Shown here piece by piece: positions 1 through 8,281 of a DNA stretch of 64,000 bases. How positions within the stretch are numbered: position 1 is the stretch's first letter; each line of letters opens with the position of its first letter. Source of the DNA: Thermoleptolyngbya sp046719575. Lineage in GTDB: Bacteria > Cyanobacteriota > Cyanobacteriia > Elainellales > Elainellaceae. The position numbers and the translations under genes were made by a program. Under the pieces are notes generated by a model. The model saw nothing but the letters and a program-made list of their open reading frames with translations, had not been told where the DNA came from and ran no database searches. The stretch spans positions 1 through 64,000 of the forward strand of contig JBDNCP010000003.1 in the NCBI GenBank assembly GCA_046719575.1. The letters are read 5' to 3'.

Positions 1-91
1 GACCAATATTAAGCTTAGCCCAGGCTTGGTCTGTGGTCACTACAGGGCGACGAGTCTGCAATCCCAAAGCTAAACAGGCGCGATCGCCCAT
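1..91 (-). pseudogene. PIN-domain (VapC-like) nuclease, C-terminal fragment at window edge
   Basis: The minus-strand frame from an in-frame ATG at 89-91 reads GDRACLAL, then a short spacer, then VVTTDQAWAKLNIG, and runs off the left edge. The GDR-x-CLAL block and the following T-x-D-x-W segment are the conserved C-terminal half of PIN-domain ribonucleases such as VapC toxins; the Asp in each block belongs to the acidic metal site. Upstream of the ATG the same frame stays open for a while but no longer looks like a PIN domain, and no N-terminal half with its first catalytic Asp is visible. I read it as a 5'-truncated or frameshifted remnant. No antitoxin gene is seen inside the window. Confidence 0.55.
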
Positions 92-351
92 GACACCAGA
101 TACTCGGACTGGCACACCCCAAACAAACCCCAAACAAACGGCATCTGCTGCACCGAGCGAATCGACACCGGAATGCCCAGCCCGCTCAGCGCCACAAATC
201 GCAGCGGCGTAAACAGTAGCAGTGCCAGTACAATGCCTAGCAACACCGCTAGGAGATAAGAGAGCGATCGCTGTCTAGTCACCCGTTTGGCTTGTTGGGG
301 TGTTGGCGTGTTGGCGTGTTGGAGTGTTGGAGCCTTGGAGAATTGAAGCAT
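70..351 (-). CDS. Small putative membrane protein
   Basis: This 93-codon frame has a basic stretch (KRVTRQRS) followed by a strong hydrophobic helix (SYLLAVLLGIVLALLLF) and a shorter, moderately hydrophobic C-terminal part. I do not recognise the family. The ATG at 351 lies in an octamer tandem repeat and overlaps the ATG of the plus-strand gene at 350, so a GTG at 282, just before the basic stretch, may be the real start and would give about 70 residues. The C-terminus overlaps the PIN fragment in another frame. The TM-plus-basic pattern makes it plausible, but it could be a chance frame. Confidence 0.35.
   Translation of the reverse strand: MLQFSKAPTLQHANTPTPQQAKRVTRQRSLSYLLAVLLGIVLALLLFTPLRFVALSGLGIPVSIRSVQQMPFVWGLFGVCQSEYLVSWAIAPV
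298..336. repeat. Octanucleotide tandem repeat (GTGTTGGN)
   Basis: About four copies of an 8-bp unit GTGTTGGC/GTGTTGGA lie just upstream of the overlapping divergent starts at 350/351. It is one of many short tandem arrays in this genome. It falls in the N-terminal coding part of the proposed minus-strand small protein, which argues that this protein starts further in. Confidence 0.75.
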
Positions 352-565
352 GAGACTGCTGGTATCCAATGATCCGATTTCCAAAGCAACGATGCGAGCC
401 ACAGGCATTGTGCTGGTGTTTGTGGGTGGGCTGCTGTTGTTGCAAGCGTGGAACGAAGTGCAAGCGTCGGGGCGGCGAGGACGAGCCTTTTGGCAGGATG
501 TAATTTTAGGGAGCGCGTTTGCGGCGCTGGGGGTATGGCTGATCGTGTGGGGGGTTTTGCAATAG
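350..565 (+). CDS. Small two-helix membrane protein, unknown function
   Basis: The frame encodes 71 residues, or 57 if the second ATG at 392 is used. It contains two hydrophobic helices (GIVLVFVGGLLLLQAW and ILGSAFAALGVWLIVWGVL) separated by a short charged loop with Arg-Arg. This is the layout of many small conserved inner-membrane proteins in cyanobacteria. No catalytic motif is seen. Its last 60 bases overlap, on the opposite strand, the end of the membrane-protein gene at 506-1024. The second ATG starts directly before the first helix and is the better start. Function unknown. Confidence 0.45.
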   Translation: MRLLVSNDPISKATMRATGIVLVFVGGLLLLQAWNEVQASGRRGRAFWQDVILGSAFAALGVWLIVWGVLQ

Positions 566-1024
566 CGGCTCGGTCGCCGAAGCCCCAGTTTGAGACGCTC
601 GACAAACTCTGCGCCAGAGGGGATGCTTTGGCCCGCGCTGGCGAATTTCTAGCACGCGCTCGCTCAGACGACGACGGTGATCGGCGGGAATGCCAAACAA
701 TAGCGCGTAGCTGTGCCACAGCAGAGTTGACACCGTGAGGCTGGCGCAGAGGATTAGCCCTGTGGCAGCCAGTGGATGATATAGCAACCCATAGCGAACA
801 GCCGTCCAGGTGAAATATTGCCGCCAGAGGGCAATTTCATCGCGCAAATGCCACAGAGAGAGCGGTACGACAGTTAGCCAAAGCAGCCTCAGCCACCACC
901 AGCGCATTGTCATCAAATGCTGATGCAGGCGGTCTACCTCCGCCTGAAAGCCAGGATCGTCGGGAAATGAGTCTGGCTGCGCCGCAGGTTTTCTCCAAAT
1001 TGGTTTTGGCCACATAGAAGCCAC
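506..1024 (-). CDS. Conserved hypothetical membrane protein
   Basis: The product has 172 residues. An N-terminal soluble part of about 38 residues is followed by two membrane segments: a Trp-rich one (WWWLRLLWLTVVPLSLW) and one around residues 80-103 (LLYHPLAATGLILCASL). A basic, Pro-rich cytoplasmic-looking tail follows. I do not recognise a named domain. It lies 86 bp downstream of secF in the same direction, so it may be the last gene of the leftward nadK-ycf20-glyK-secD-secF run, although the spacing also allows its own promoter. Its 3' end overlaps the small plus-strand gene. Confidence 0.6.
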   Translation of the reverse strand: MASMWPKPIWRKPAAQPDSFPDDPGFQAEVDRLHQHLMTMRWWWLRLLWLTVVPLSLWHLRDEIALWRQYFTWTAVRYGLLYHPLAATGLILCASLTVSTLLWHSYALLFGIPADHRRRLSERVLEIRQRGPKHPLWRRVCRASQTGASATEPLLQNPPHDQPYPQRRKRAP

Positions 1025-1110
1025 ATATAGGTAAGTCTGGTAAGTAAGGCTGATATGTAAGGCTGAATGTAAACTGCGTTAGCGCTGTTTGTTTCGGAGA
1101 TCCTCAGCGG

Positions 1111-2097
1111 TCAGGCATCGTCTGGACTGGGGGTAATGTCGAGCGGGACTTCGGCGGCGGGTTCTGGTTGGGCGATCGCCCGTCCTGTCCGCTCTCGCCA
1201 AAAAGCCAGCAACGTACTGGCAATAAAAATACTGGAATAAGCGCCCGCTATAAACCCTACAATCAGCGCCAGCGCAAAGTACTTCAGCGTTTCTCCGCCA
1301 AACAGGAAGATCGCCACCAAGCTCAGGATGGTGGTCAGGGTGGTATTAATCGAGCGGGTCAGGGTTTGGTTGACTGCTTCATCCACAATCTCGTTAATAT
1401 GGCGACCTGGACTTTCCTTAATGCGCTCCCGGATGCGATCGTAAATCACCACCGTGTCGTTCACCGAAAAGCCCACGATCGTCAGCAGTGCCACAATGAA
1501 TAGGCTATCGACCTCCAGCCCTGAAACCAACCCCAGGATGGAAAACAGACCCAGCGTTACCAACACATCGTGTAGCAGCGCCACGATTGCAAACAGGGCG
1601 TAGTCGAACTGAAACCGCAGGCTAAGGTAGACCATGATGCCCGCAAATGCTGCCATCAACGCCAGCAGCCCCGATGTAAAAATCTGCCGACCCAGCGTTG
1701 GCCCAACGGTATCAATCTGAGTGGCAGCGGGGTCAAATTTGCCTAGCTTTGCCTCTAGCGCTTGCAGGAGTTCGGTTCGTTGCTCCACATCCAGCGTCGA
1801 AGTGCGAATCAGCAGAGCATATTGCTCGGTTCCTACTACCTGGATGCTGCTGTTTCCCAGCCCTTGCTCTGCCAGCACAGACCGCACCATTGCCGGATCG
1901 ATCGGCTGCTCACAAGTTTTTTCGCGGGCGCAGGCAAGCTCTAGCTGGAGCCGAGAGCCACCTACAAAATCGAGGCTAGGCCGCAGCGGCGCACCAAAGT
2001 TTTGCCAGGAGATGAACATCGCCGCCAGCCCACTCAGGATGAACGCGGCGGAGATGATCCACCAGAGGTTGCGCTGTTTGATGACGTGCAGTTTCAT
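1111..2097 (-). CDS. secF: Protein translocase subunit SecF
   Basis: SecF is the smaller partner of SecD. Together they use the proton gradient to pull exported proteins through SecYEG at the plasma or thylakoid membrane. The 328-residue product has TM1 at about 12-30 followed by the family box DFVGGSRLQLEL (about residues 43-54), a periplasmic domain, and five further helices. The helices carry LLHDVLVTLG (about 175) and FSVNDTVVIYDRIRE (about 211-225), which are diagnostic for SecF. It follows secD in the same direction with 138 bp between them, as in most bacteria. Length is normal. Confidence 0.97.
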   Translation of the reverse strand: MKLHVIKQRNLWWIISAAFILSGLAAMFISWQNFGAPLRPSLDFVGGSRLQLELACAREKTCEQPIDPAMVRSVLAEQGLGNSSIQVVGTEQYALLIRTSTLDVEQRTELLQALEAKLGKFDPAATQIDTVGPTLGRQIFTSGLLALMAAFAGIMVYLSLRFQFDYALFAIVALLHDVLVTLGLFSILGLVSGLEVDSLFIVALLTIVGFSVNDTVVIYDRIRERIKESPGRHINEIVDEAVNQTLTRSINTTLTTILSLVAIFLFGGETLKYFALALIVGFIAGAYSSIFIASTLLAFWRERTGRAIAQPEPAAEVPLDITPSPDDA

Positions 2098-2130
2098 GGA
2101 GTTGCCTTTGCCAAATGTGCGGCAGAGATG

Positions 2131-2163
2131 AATCGCTCTTTAATCGCTCTTTAATCGCTCTTT
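2131..2163. repeat. Three exact copies of an 11-bp repeat between secD and secF
   Basis: Three perfect tandem copies of AATCGCTCTTT lie in the secD-secF spacer, 34 bp upstream of the secF start. No hairpin was seen. It is one of the short tandem duplications common in this genome's intergenic DNA. Confidence 0.9.
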
Positions 2164-2235
2164 AAGGTGTTTTCCGATATCCCTAAGTTTTCAGATATCC
2201 CCAATCAGAAATCGCTAATCAAACCTCAGACAGCC

Positions 2236-3669
2236 TCAAGTAGAAGATGGGCGGGCCGAAGGTGTATTGGAAGCACCAGGGATAAAGTAGCTGGGCTTTC
2301 GCAAGCTGGGCACCGACAGCGCCGTGAGCAGCAGCGTGCGGGTGCAGGTGAGGGCAGTAAACATACTGACGACCACACCGATCGCCAGCGTCAGGGCAAA
2401 GCCTTTGACTAGGCCCACGCCTAGCCAAAACAAGGCCGCGCAGGCGATTAGCGTGGTGACATTGCTATCTAAGATGCTGGAAAAAGCGCGATAAAAGCCC
2501 GCTTCGACAGAGCGATAGAGCGTCTTACCAGACCGCAATTCCTCGCGGGTGCGCTCGAAGATCAGCACGTTGGCATCTACCGCCATGCCGATACTGAGGA
2601 TAAAACCCGCGATTCCTGGCAGGGTCAGCGTTACGTTGAGCAAGTTAAATAGCGCTAGGGTGAGTAGTGCGTAGACGACTAGGGCGATGTCGGCCAGTAG
2701 CCCCGGCAGGCGGTAATAGACCACCATGAAGATGAGAACGAGGATCAGTCCGGCGATCGCCGCGTAGATGCTTCTCTGAATACTGTCGCGGCCCAGCGTT
2801 GCGCCGACAGTGCGGTTTTCGACAATCTCTACGGGCACAGGCAGCGCCCCGCTCCGCAGTTGCAGCGCTAGTTCCCCAGCCCGCTGTGCGTCAAAGCCGC
2901 CGCTGATGCTAGCGCGGCCGCCAACAATCCCCGTTTCGGCATATTTCACATCGACGGTAGGGGCGCTCAGTAATTCGTCATCCAAAAAAATGCCCAAGCT
3001 TCGACCTGTCCCTGCAACAGCTTTGGTCATTTCGGCAAATTTCTGACCGCCTTCCTCATTAAACTCCAGTCCCACTTCCCAGGCGTTGCCGCTGATGGGC
3101 TGGGCGTAGGCATTTCGCAGCATATCGCCCGTCAGCCCCACTTTGTCAAACAGGCTGGCGATCGCCCGGTTGCTGCGCTCGATGGCGGCGCGGTTTTCGT
3201 CCAGTTCTGCTTGCTCTGCGTTGTTAATTTCTAGATTCGCCTGCTGCACCAACAGTCCTTGCAGCACGTCGTATTCTGCTCGGAGTTGCGCCTCAGTGCC
3301 CTGGCGCTGCTGGCGAAAATCGAGCTGGGCCGTGTCGCCCAACACCCGTTCTGCCTGGGCTGGGTCGCTCACACCCGGAAGTTGCACCAAAAGCTGGGTG
3401 TCGCCCACCGTTTGCACCAGCGCCTCCGATACACCCAGCCCATTCACCCGGCGTTCCACCACCGCCCGCACGCTCTCCATTTTTTCTGGCGTGATTTCGG
3501 GCACTTCTGCCGTAGGACTGACCTGGAGCGTCAACTGCGACCCACCCCGCAGATCTAGACCCAAATTTAGCGGTCGCTGCGTCAGCAAAATCGCAGCGGC
3601 GATCGCCAAAAGTAAAATTAACGCCAGGAGAGAACGCTGTCTGCCCATGCTTTGTAGCTCATACGACAA
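2236..3669 (-). CDS. secD: Protein translocase subunit SecD
   Basis: SecD is the large periplasmic-domain subunit of the SecDF export motor. The 477-residue protein has an N-terminal helix (about 10-30), the D1-type box GLDLRGGSQLTLQV (about 36-49), a long periplasmic domain including VQLPGV and ISGGFD segments, and a six-helix half with GMAVDANVLIFERTREEL (about 365-382). These are the standard SecD signatures. It sits upstream of secF in the same direction and downstream of glyK, with a heptamer-repeat tract filling the glyK-secD gap. The C-terminal tail is Pro/Ser-rich. Nothing is missing. Confidence 0.97.
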   Translation of the reverse strand: MSYELQSMGRQRSLLALILLLAIAAAILLTQRPLNLGLDLRGGSQLTLQVSPTAEVPEITPEKMESVRAVVERRVNGLGVSEALVQTVGDTQLLVQLPGVSDPAQAERVLGDTAQLDFRQQRQGTEAQLRAEYDVLQGLLVQQANLEINNAEQAELDENRAAIERSNRAIASLFDKVGLTGDMLRNAYAQPISGNAWEVGLEFNEEGGQKFAEMTKAVAGTGRSLGIFLDDELLSAPTVDVKYAETGIVGGRASISGGFDAQRAGELALQLRSGALPVPVEIVENRTVGATLGRDSIQRSIYAAIAGLILVLIFMVVYYRLPGLLADIALVVYALLTLALFNLLNVTLTLPGIAGFILSIGMAVDANVLIFERTREELRSGKTLYRSVEAGFYRAFSSILDSNVTTLIACAALFWLGVGLVKGFALTLAIGVVVSMFTALTCTRTLLLTALSVPSLRKPSYFIPGASNTPSARPSST

Positions 3670-3702
3670 TCGCTATGATAGCCGGATTTGGGGAGTGTGG
3701 GC

Positions 3703-3830
3703 GTGAGGAAAGAGGGAAGAACGAAGAGGGAAGAACGAAGAGGGAAGAACGAAGAGATTCCGTTTTTCATTTTTCGTTTTTCGTTTTTCGTTTTTCGTTT
3801 TTCGTTTTTTCGTTTTTTCGTCTCTCGCCC
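3703..3830. repeat. Mirrored heptanucleotide repeat tract
   Basis: On the plus strand a purine arm built from 7-bp units (GAAGAAC, GAAGAGG) is followed by a pyrimidine arm of TTTTTCG-type units. The two arms can pair across the centre near 3757-3765. The tract fills the gap between the glyK stop and the secD start. Heptanucleotide short tandem repeats (STRR) are known in cyanobacteria; the mirrored arm design recurs at other sites in this window. Confidence 0.9.
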
Positions 3831-3831
3831 A

Positions 3832-4956
3832 TCACCCTGTCCCTCCTCTCCAAACTCGCCCAACCCGACGATCGGCCCTGACTTCCACTATCCAATCTAC
3901 CTGCTTGGAATCGCGCAGCAGGGGTGGATAAAACAGGGCGGGATGGAGCGATCGCCAGAAATATTCTACAAATTGGTCGATTTCGGCATCGCTCATGCCA
4001 GGGCGGCCGGCGGCGGTCATGCGATGTTCGGCTTGCTTGCGCCACTGCTGGCTGAGGCGATAGTCCTGGGGATTCAGCACGATCAGCCCATCCAGCAGGT
4101 TCCAAAGCGGCAGATAGTCGGCCAGGCGCGTGTTGCAGTCGCGGGCAAAGGTTCGGTCTGCGGCGGTGACAATGGGCGGTGGTGCATCGTCGAAGGCGGC
4201 CGGGTCGATGGGGCGCAGCCCAACCAACCAGCCTTCAAACAGCACAATGTCTGCGCCGGACACTGGCTCTGGCAGAATGCGATCGCCCTGTCCGTGGTGC
4301 AGCGACTTGTCGAAGCGGGGCAGCAGCACTGGGCTTTTGTCCTGCCGCAACGCCTGAAGCGTCTGAATGCCCAGTTCAATGTCATGTGTGCCGGGGGGGC
4401 CCCGCCAGCGCAATCGCGGATCGACCCGCTGCAACTGCTGGCGATCGCCCCAGGTTTTGTACAAATCATCGATCGACAAGCACACGACCCGCAGCCCCTC
4501 TGCTGCCAAAATCCCTCGCAGCAGCCGCGCTAGGGTGGATTTGCCCGTGCCCTGGCCGCCCAAGATGCCCTCAACCAAAGGGCGAGTGTGCGATTCGCAA
4601 AGCGGCCCCTCCGGGAATCGCCAGCGCCGCTTGAGCCACGCTGCCAGCGGTAGCCACAGACCCCACAGCAGATCCAGAGGCACTGCGGCCCAGCCGAGTT
4701 CGGCCTGGCAGATCGGGGCGATCGCCCGATACGCCCGTGGAAATTGTTCAGCTTGGGCCATGATCCAGGAGTCTATCTGAGCATCGACCAGCCCAAAATG
4801 CTCAGGTCGCCAGCCCCGTGTCAGCCAATCGGCCTTGAGCAGTGAAACCGCCTCATACGCATGATCGAAACCCTGCCCATGAAACGGTTCGTCAGCCAGT
4901 TGCGCCAGGAGCGTATGGAATGGGGCATTCTGCGTGGTCACGATGCGTCTTGCCAA
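3832..4956 (-). CDS. glyK: D-glycerate 3-kinase, plant/cyanobacterial type
   Basis: The product is a 374-residue P-loop kinase of the GLYK type, which phosphorylates D-glycerate to 3-phosphoglycerate in the last step of photorespiration. The N-terminal about 125 residues are a helical extension. A Walker A loop GGQGTGKST follows at about 133-141, then SIDDLY (about 161-166) and RGPPGTHD (about 185-192), and near the C-terminus a Trp/Tyr-rich segment (EYFWRSLHPALFY) typical of the family. It starts 14 bp after the ycf20 stop, so it is probably co-transcribed with nadK and ycf20. The last residues run into the heptamer-repeat tract, so the exact C-terminus may have drifted. Confidence 0.85.
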   Translation of the reverse strand: MARRIVTTQNAPFHTLLAQLADEPFHGQGFDHAYEAVSLLKADWLTRGWRPEHFGLVDAQIDSWIMAQAEQFPRAYRAIAPICQAELGWAAVPLDLLWGLWLPLAAWLKRRWRFPEGPLCESHTRPLVEGILGGQGTGKSTLARLLRGILAAEGLRVVCLSIDDLYKTWGDRQQLQRVDPRLRWRGPPGTHDIELGIQTLQALRQDKSPVLLPRFDKSLHHGQGDRILPEPVSGADIVLFEGWLVGLRPIDPAAFDDAPPPIVTAADRTFARDCNTRLADYLPLWNLLDGLIVLNPQDYRLSQQWRKQAEHRMTAAGRPGMSDAEIDQFVEYFWRSLHPALFYPPLLRDSKQVDWIVEVRADRRVGRVWRGGTG

Positions 4957-4970
4957 ACTTCTGCTTCGCT

Positions 4971-5321
4971 TCAGCTTCCCAGCTTGAAGGCCTCCAAAAA
5001 CAGGCCATAGGTCAGCCCCATTTTCATGGCGTTTAGCATGTCTGACACAATCGATGGGCGCGGACGGCCGTCTACAAGCTGCGATCGCCGCTGCCAGTAC
5101 ACAAAGCGGCTAATCGCCTCCGTGATTGCCACCATCAGCGCGGATACCAAAATGTCCCATTCCGAAGTAGCTCCAGCTGTGGTGGCCACTGCCCCCGCCA
5201 GAAAATTTCCCAGCAGCAGACTCATCACCACCAGCGAAATCCGCCGCCAGGGGTTGAGCAACCATTGGTCAAACTGGCCCAGCGTACCGTTGAGGAGGCG
5301 AGTTAGGCGAGTGTCCTGCAT
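4971..5321 (-). CDS. ycf20: Ycf20-like protein (DUF565)
   Basis: The 116-residue product is a homologue of the plastid-genome protein Ycf20. A short soluble N-terminus ends in the family box LGQFDQWLLNPWRR (about 13-26). Two or more hydrophobic segments follow (SLVVMSLLLGNFLAGAV, and ILVSALMVAITEAISRFVYW). The C-terminal part (LNAMKMGLTYGLFLEAFKLG) is also conserved in the family. A plant homologue has been linked to non-photochemical quenching; the molecular role is not established. It lies 39 bp downstream of nadK and 14 bp upstream of glyK on the same strand. Confidence 0.85.
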   Translation of the reverse strand: MQDTRLTRLLNGTLGQFDQWLLNPWRRISLVVMSLLLGNFLAGAVATTAGATSEWDILVSALMVAITEAISRFVYWQRRSQLVDGRPRPSIVSDMLNAMKMGLTYGLFLEAFKLGS

Positions 5322-5360
5322 TTGAGGATTCTACAAGGTCTAAGGGGGTTAGCGTGGGGG

Positions 5361-6308
5361 TTAAGGCAGTTCGACGGAGGTAGGCTTGGCGACATGGGGC
5401 AGACCCCAGCCCAGCTTTTCGCGGAGGACGTGGAAAAATTCCGGTGGCTTCAGGCGCACAAATTTAGCGGGATAGGGCGATCGCTGCACCCGCACCCGGT
5501 CTTCCGGACAAACGTAGCAGCCTGCATTGCCGTCTACCACCATCACCAGGCGATCGGGATTGGCTGGGTAGATTGTAACGGGTTCTGCGGCAGAAAAAAC
5601 CAGGGCGCGAGAGGCCAGCGAGTGGGGGCAGATTGGCACCAACTGCATCACCGCCACGTCAGGCGTAATCACCGGCCCCCCCGCCGACAGCGCATAGGCC
5701 GTGGAACCTGTTGGTGTAGAGAGAATAATGCCGTCGGCGGCGATATCGACGGGCGCGTGGCGACCCACTTCTACCTCAAAGTGGCACATACTGGTCAGCG
5801 GCTCCCGGTGCAGCACCATTTCATTTAGGCAGAGCGCCTCCCAGGCCAGCATATCTTTTTGAAAAAGCTGCACCGTTAGCATCAGGCGCTCTTCAATGTC
5901 ATAGTCCTGCGCCAAAATGGCCTCGATCGCTTGGGGAAGCTGATTCAAGTAGGTTTCTGTCAAAAAACCCATGTGTCCTGTGTTGATGGCCAGCAGCGGA
6001 ATGCCGTGGGGGGCGACCTGCCGAAACGCCGCCAACACTGTGCCATCTCCACCCAGCACTACCGCCAGCGCCATTGTTTCGTCAAACCCCGCAGGAGCCA
6101 GACTGGCAATTGGCGTATGGCACATGGGCCGGTTTGGCTTGGAATATCCCAGGATGCCGCCCATTCCGGTTGCCAGGTGTACTTCCCAGCCATAGCCTGC
6201 AATTTTCTCGCTCAGTTCTTCCGCAATGCGGCAGGCTACAGGTTTGATGTCGTTGTAGATAATCCCGATTTTGGGCACACTCAGCGTCCGGTTCTGGTGG
6301 TTGGGCAA
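5361..6308 (-). CDS. nadK: NAD kinase
   Basis: NAD kinase makes NADP+ from NAD+ and ATP or polyphosphate in the cytosol, supplying the NADP pool for photosynthetic electron flow. The 315-residue protein shows the GGDGT motif (86-90), NTGHMGFL (109-116), NEMVLHR (162-168) and GSTAY (201-205), all in the expected order and spacing. The first ten residues before KIGIIYND are not conserved, so an internal start is possible. It appears to be the first gene of a leftward cluster with ycf20 and glyK. Many cyanobacteria carry two nadK paralogues; only one is in this window. Confidence 0.96.
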   Translation of the reverse strand: MPNHQNRTLSVPKIGIIYNDIKPVACRIAEELSEKIAGYGWEVHLATGMGGILGYSKPNRPMCHTPIASLAPAGFDETMALAVVLGGDGTVLAAFRQVAPHGIPLLAINTGHMGFLTETYLNQLPQAIEAILAQDYDIEERLMLTVQLFQKDMLAWEALCLNEMVLHREPLTSMCHFEVEVGRHAPVDIAADGIILSTPTGSTAYALSAGGPVITPDVAVMQLVPICPHSLASRALVFSAAEPVTIYPANPDRLVMVVDGNAGCYVCPEDRVRVQRSPYPAKFVRLKPPEFFHVLREKLGWGLPHVAKPTSVELP

Positions 6309-6812
6309 TCGTCGAGGAAACGGATCGCACTGGAGGCGAGTCGGCAGATCTGGCGATCGCCCTCTAGACCAGCTCTACAGCAATGACACAGTTTGCATTC
6401 AGGCAACGCGCCTTTGCAAGAGCGACCAAAAGAGAGCTAGCCAAGACAGAGATGCGCTCTAGGCTGACCCATCATTCCCTCACTATTTAGATTATGTCCA
6501 ACCGTAGAAGTTTGCACGTCGCCGCTCAAGAGTCGCCAAGGCATGGGGCGATCGCCCCCCAATATCGCCTCCCAATATCGCCCCCCAAGATCGCCCCCCG
6601 GTCTTGCCCCCAAAATTCCCCCAAGCCAAACCGATAACTTCAGCTAATGACGCTGTGAGGATTCTACAATCTCCCCAACTCCACTCTAGGTTGCGACTTC
6701 TGTAAATACTTGTTACAAGTAAGGTGGCTTTGTTGCAATTTCGTTACAAGGCTACTTCATCTCCGGCCGCTCCTGGTCGCTCTACTGCTGGATAACCCTT
6801 TCAACAAAGCCT
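6309..6812. other. 504-bp divergent intergenic region (nadK / DUF2993 gene)
   Basis: No gene is supported here. It contains C-rich 13-bp imperfect tandem repeats around 6551-6600 (units like CCCAATATCGCCT, with HIP1-like cores). It also has a palindrome ACTTGT-T-ACAAGT at 6708-6720, about 95 bp upstream of the plus-strand gene, with TTGTTAC/GTTACAA motifs repeated downstream to 6757. The palindrome could be a regulator site for either divergent gene, but nothing in the sequence names the regulator. Confidence 0.5.
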
Positions 6813-7607
6813 ATGTTCGGCGGTTTTACTGGTTTCACACGCCCCCTTAATACGGATATGGGTGAGCAGGTGCTGAATGCGGTTGCAAACCAGTCCATCC
6901 GCCACCTATTCACCAGCAGCGAAGCCATTGATGTGCAAGTCCGCTGCTTTCCCTCCAGCAAGCTATTGCAGGGCAGCATCGACAGTTTCAAGATGCAGGG
7001 ACGCAACTTGGTCATTCGGCGCGATTTCCTGATCGAGGAAATGTCGTTTACCACCGATGCCGTATCGATTGACCCCGCCTCCGCCCTGGGTGGCAAGCTC
7101 AAGCTCAAGCAGCCGACCCAGGCCGTGGCGCAGGTCATCTTGACCGAGGATGGCATCAACAAAGCCTTTGATGCTGACCTAGTGCGCCAGCACTTGGTGA
7201 ATGTGGAGATGGAAGCGCTGACGAATCTGTCGGGCGGCGAACCTGTGTCTTTTCGGGAGGTTCACATTACCCTGATGCCCGAAAACCAGGTGCATATCGG
7301 AGCCAAGGTGGATCTGCCCAACCGCAAGGATTTGCCAATCAGCCTGCGGTCTACGATCGCCGTTGAAAAGCGCCGCCAGATTCGCTTTCAAAACGCTGAG
7401 TTTGATCCGGAGGGAGTGCCCGAAGACGGGCGATCGCTCTCTAAAATAGTCAGCCTCGCCTTTGCTGAGGTATTGGATGGCATGGTGGATCTGGATCGGT
7501 TTGATCTGGACGGGGTGATGGTGCGGATCAATCGCCTGGAAACCCACGGCAAAAAACTGGTGTTTACCGGGTATGCTCAAATAGATCACTTTCCCGGTTC
7601 TCGGTAA
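6813..7607 (+). CDS. DUF2993 / LmeA-type lipid-binding domain protein
   Basis: The 264-residue protein matches the DUF2993 family common in cyanobacteria and actinobacteria. The pattern is an N-terminal helix (GEQVLNAVANQSIRHLF), then alternating strands with IDVQVRCFPSSKLLQG, a central VILTEDGINKAFD segment, and a final strand set ending in VFTGYAQIDHF. The related mycobacterial protein LmeA binds phosphoinositides and contributes to lipomannan elongation or maintenance; a lipid-binding or transfer role is therefore likely here, but the ligand is unknown. No clear signal peptide is seen. An exbB-like gene starts 23 bp downstream of its stop, so the two are probably one operon with exbD. Confidence 0.8.
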   Translation: MFGGFTGFTRPLNTDMGEQVLNAVANQSIRHLFTSSEAIDVQVRCFPSSKLLQGSIDSFKMQGRNLVIRRDFLIEEMSFTTDAVSIDPASALGGKLKLKQPTQAVAQVILTEDGINKAFDADLVRQHLVNVEMEALTNLSGGEPVSFREVHITLMPENQVHIGAKVDLPNRKDLPISLRSTIAVEKRRQIRFQNAEFDPEGVPEDGRSLSKIVSLAFAEVLDGMVDLDRFDLDGVMVRINRLETHGKKLVFTGYAQIDHFPGSR

Positions 7608-7630
7608 AGCCGCCTTTTTTGCCCCGTTTC

Positions 7631-8281
7631 ATGTCAATTCCTAACCTACTTGCCACTGGCGGACTGGTAATGGTGCCGCTGCTAGGGCTGTCGATTTTGG
7701 CGATGGCGCTCGTGCTGGAACGGCTGGTGTTTTGGTGGCAGTTGACCCGCCAGCAAGATCGCGTCATCCAAGACACGCTGGCGCTCTATCGCCGCAGCCC
7801 CCGCGCCGCCTTTCAAAAGCTGGAGCAGCACGCAAACTTGCCCATGGCCCGCATTTTTTTGGCGGCGCTGGAGCTAGAGCAAGCCACCCCGGACGAGTTT
7901 CGGCTGGCGCTAGAAAGCGCGGCCCAAGCAGAATTGCCCCTGCTGCGGCGGTTCAACACGGTCTTCGACACCGTAATCAGCGTTGCGCCGCTGCTGGGCC
8001 TATTGGGCACGATTTTGGGGTTGATTCAGTCCTTTAGCTCTCTGCGGCTGGGCGACCTCGGCGGCACGCAGACTGCAGGCGTAACGGCGGGCATTAGTGA
8101 GGCGCTCATCTCTACGGCTGCGGGTCTGATTGTGGCAATTATCACGCTGCTGTTTGCCAATATGTTTCGCGGGCTATATCAGCGGCAGGTGGCACTGATT
8201 CAGGAATATGGCGGCCAGTTGGAACTGTTGCACCGCCGCCGCCAGGAATATCGGAGTCCCCCCTATGCGCCTACCCAGTGA
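7631..8281 (+). CDS. exbB: MotA/TolQ/ExbB proton channel family protein
   Basis: This is the channel subunit of an ExbB-ExbD type proton-driven motor in the plasma membrane. Such motors usually energise TonB-dependent outer-membrane transporters. I start it at ATG 7631 (MSIPNLL; 216 residues), because the upstream TTG at 7619 adds four residues without support. TM1 is about 6-30 (GGLVMVPLLGLSILAMALVL). A cytoplasmic loop follows, then TM2 and TM3 within ISVAPLLGLLGTILGLIQSF and STAAGLIVAIITLLFANMF, with the invariant Gly/Thr positions of ExbB/TolQ. The stop overlaps the exbD start by 17 bp, which implies translational coupling. Confidence 0.92.
   Translation: MSIPNLLATGGLVMVPLLGLSILAMALVLERLVFWWQLTRQQDRVIQDTLALYRRSPRAAFQKLEQHANLPMARIFLAALELEQATPDEFRLALESAAQAELPLLRRFNTVFDTVISVAPLLGLLGTILGLIQSFSSLRLGDLGGTQTAGVTAGISEALISTAAGLIVAIITLLFANMFRGLYQRQVALIQEYGGQLELLHRRRQEYRSPPYAPTQ

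Noticed and set aside
3675..4533. Plus-strand frames across the repeat tract into glyK antisense
   Set aside because: Repeat-encoded Phe/Arg runs followed by antisense of a well-supported kinase; no conserved domain.
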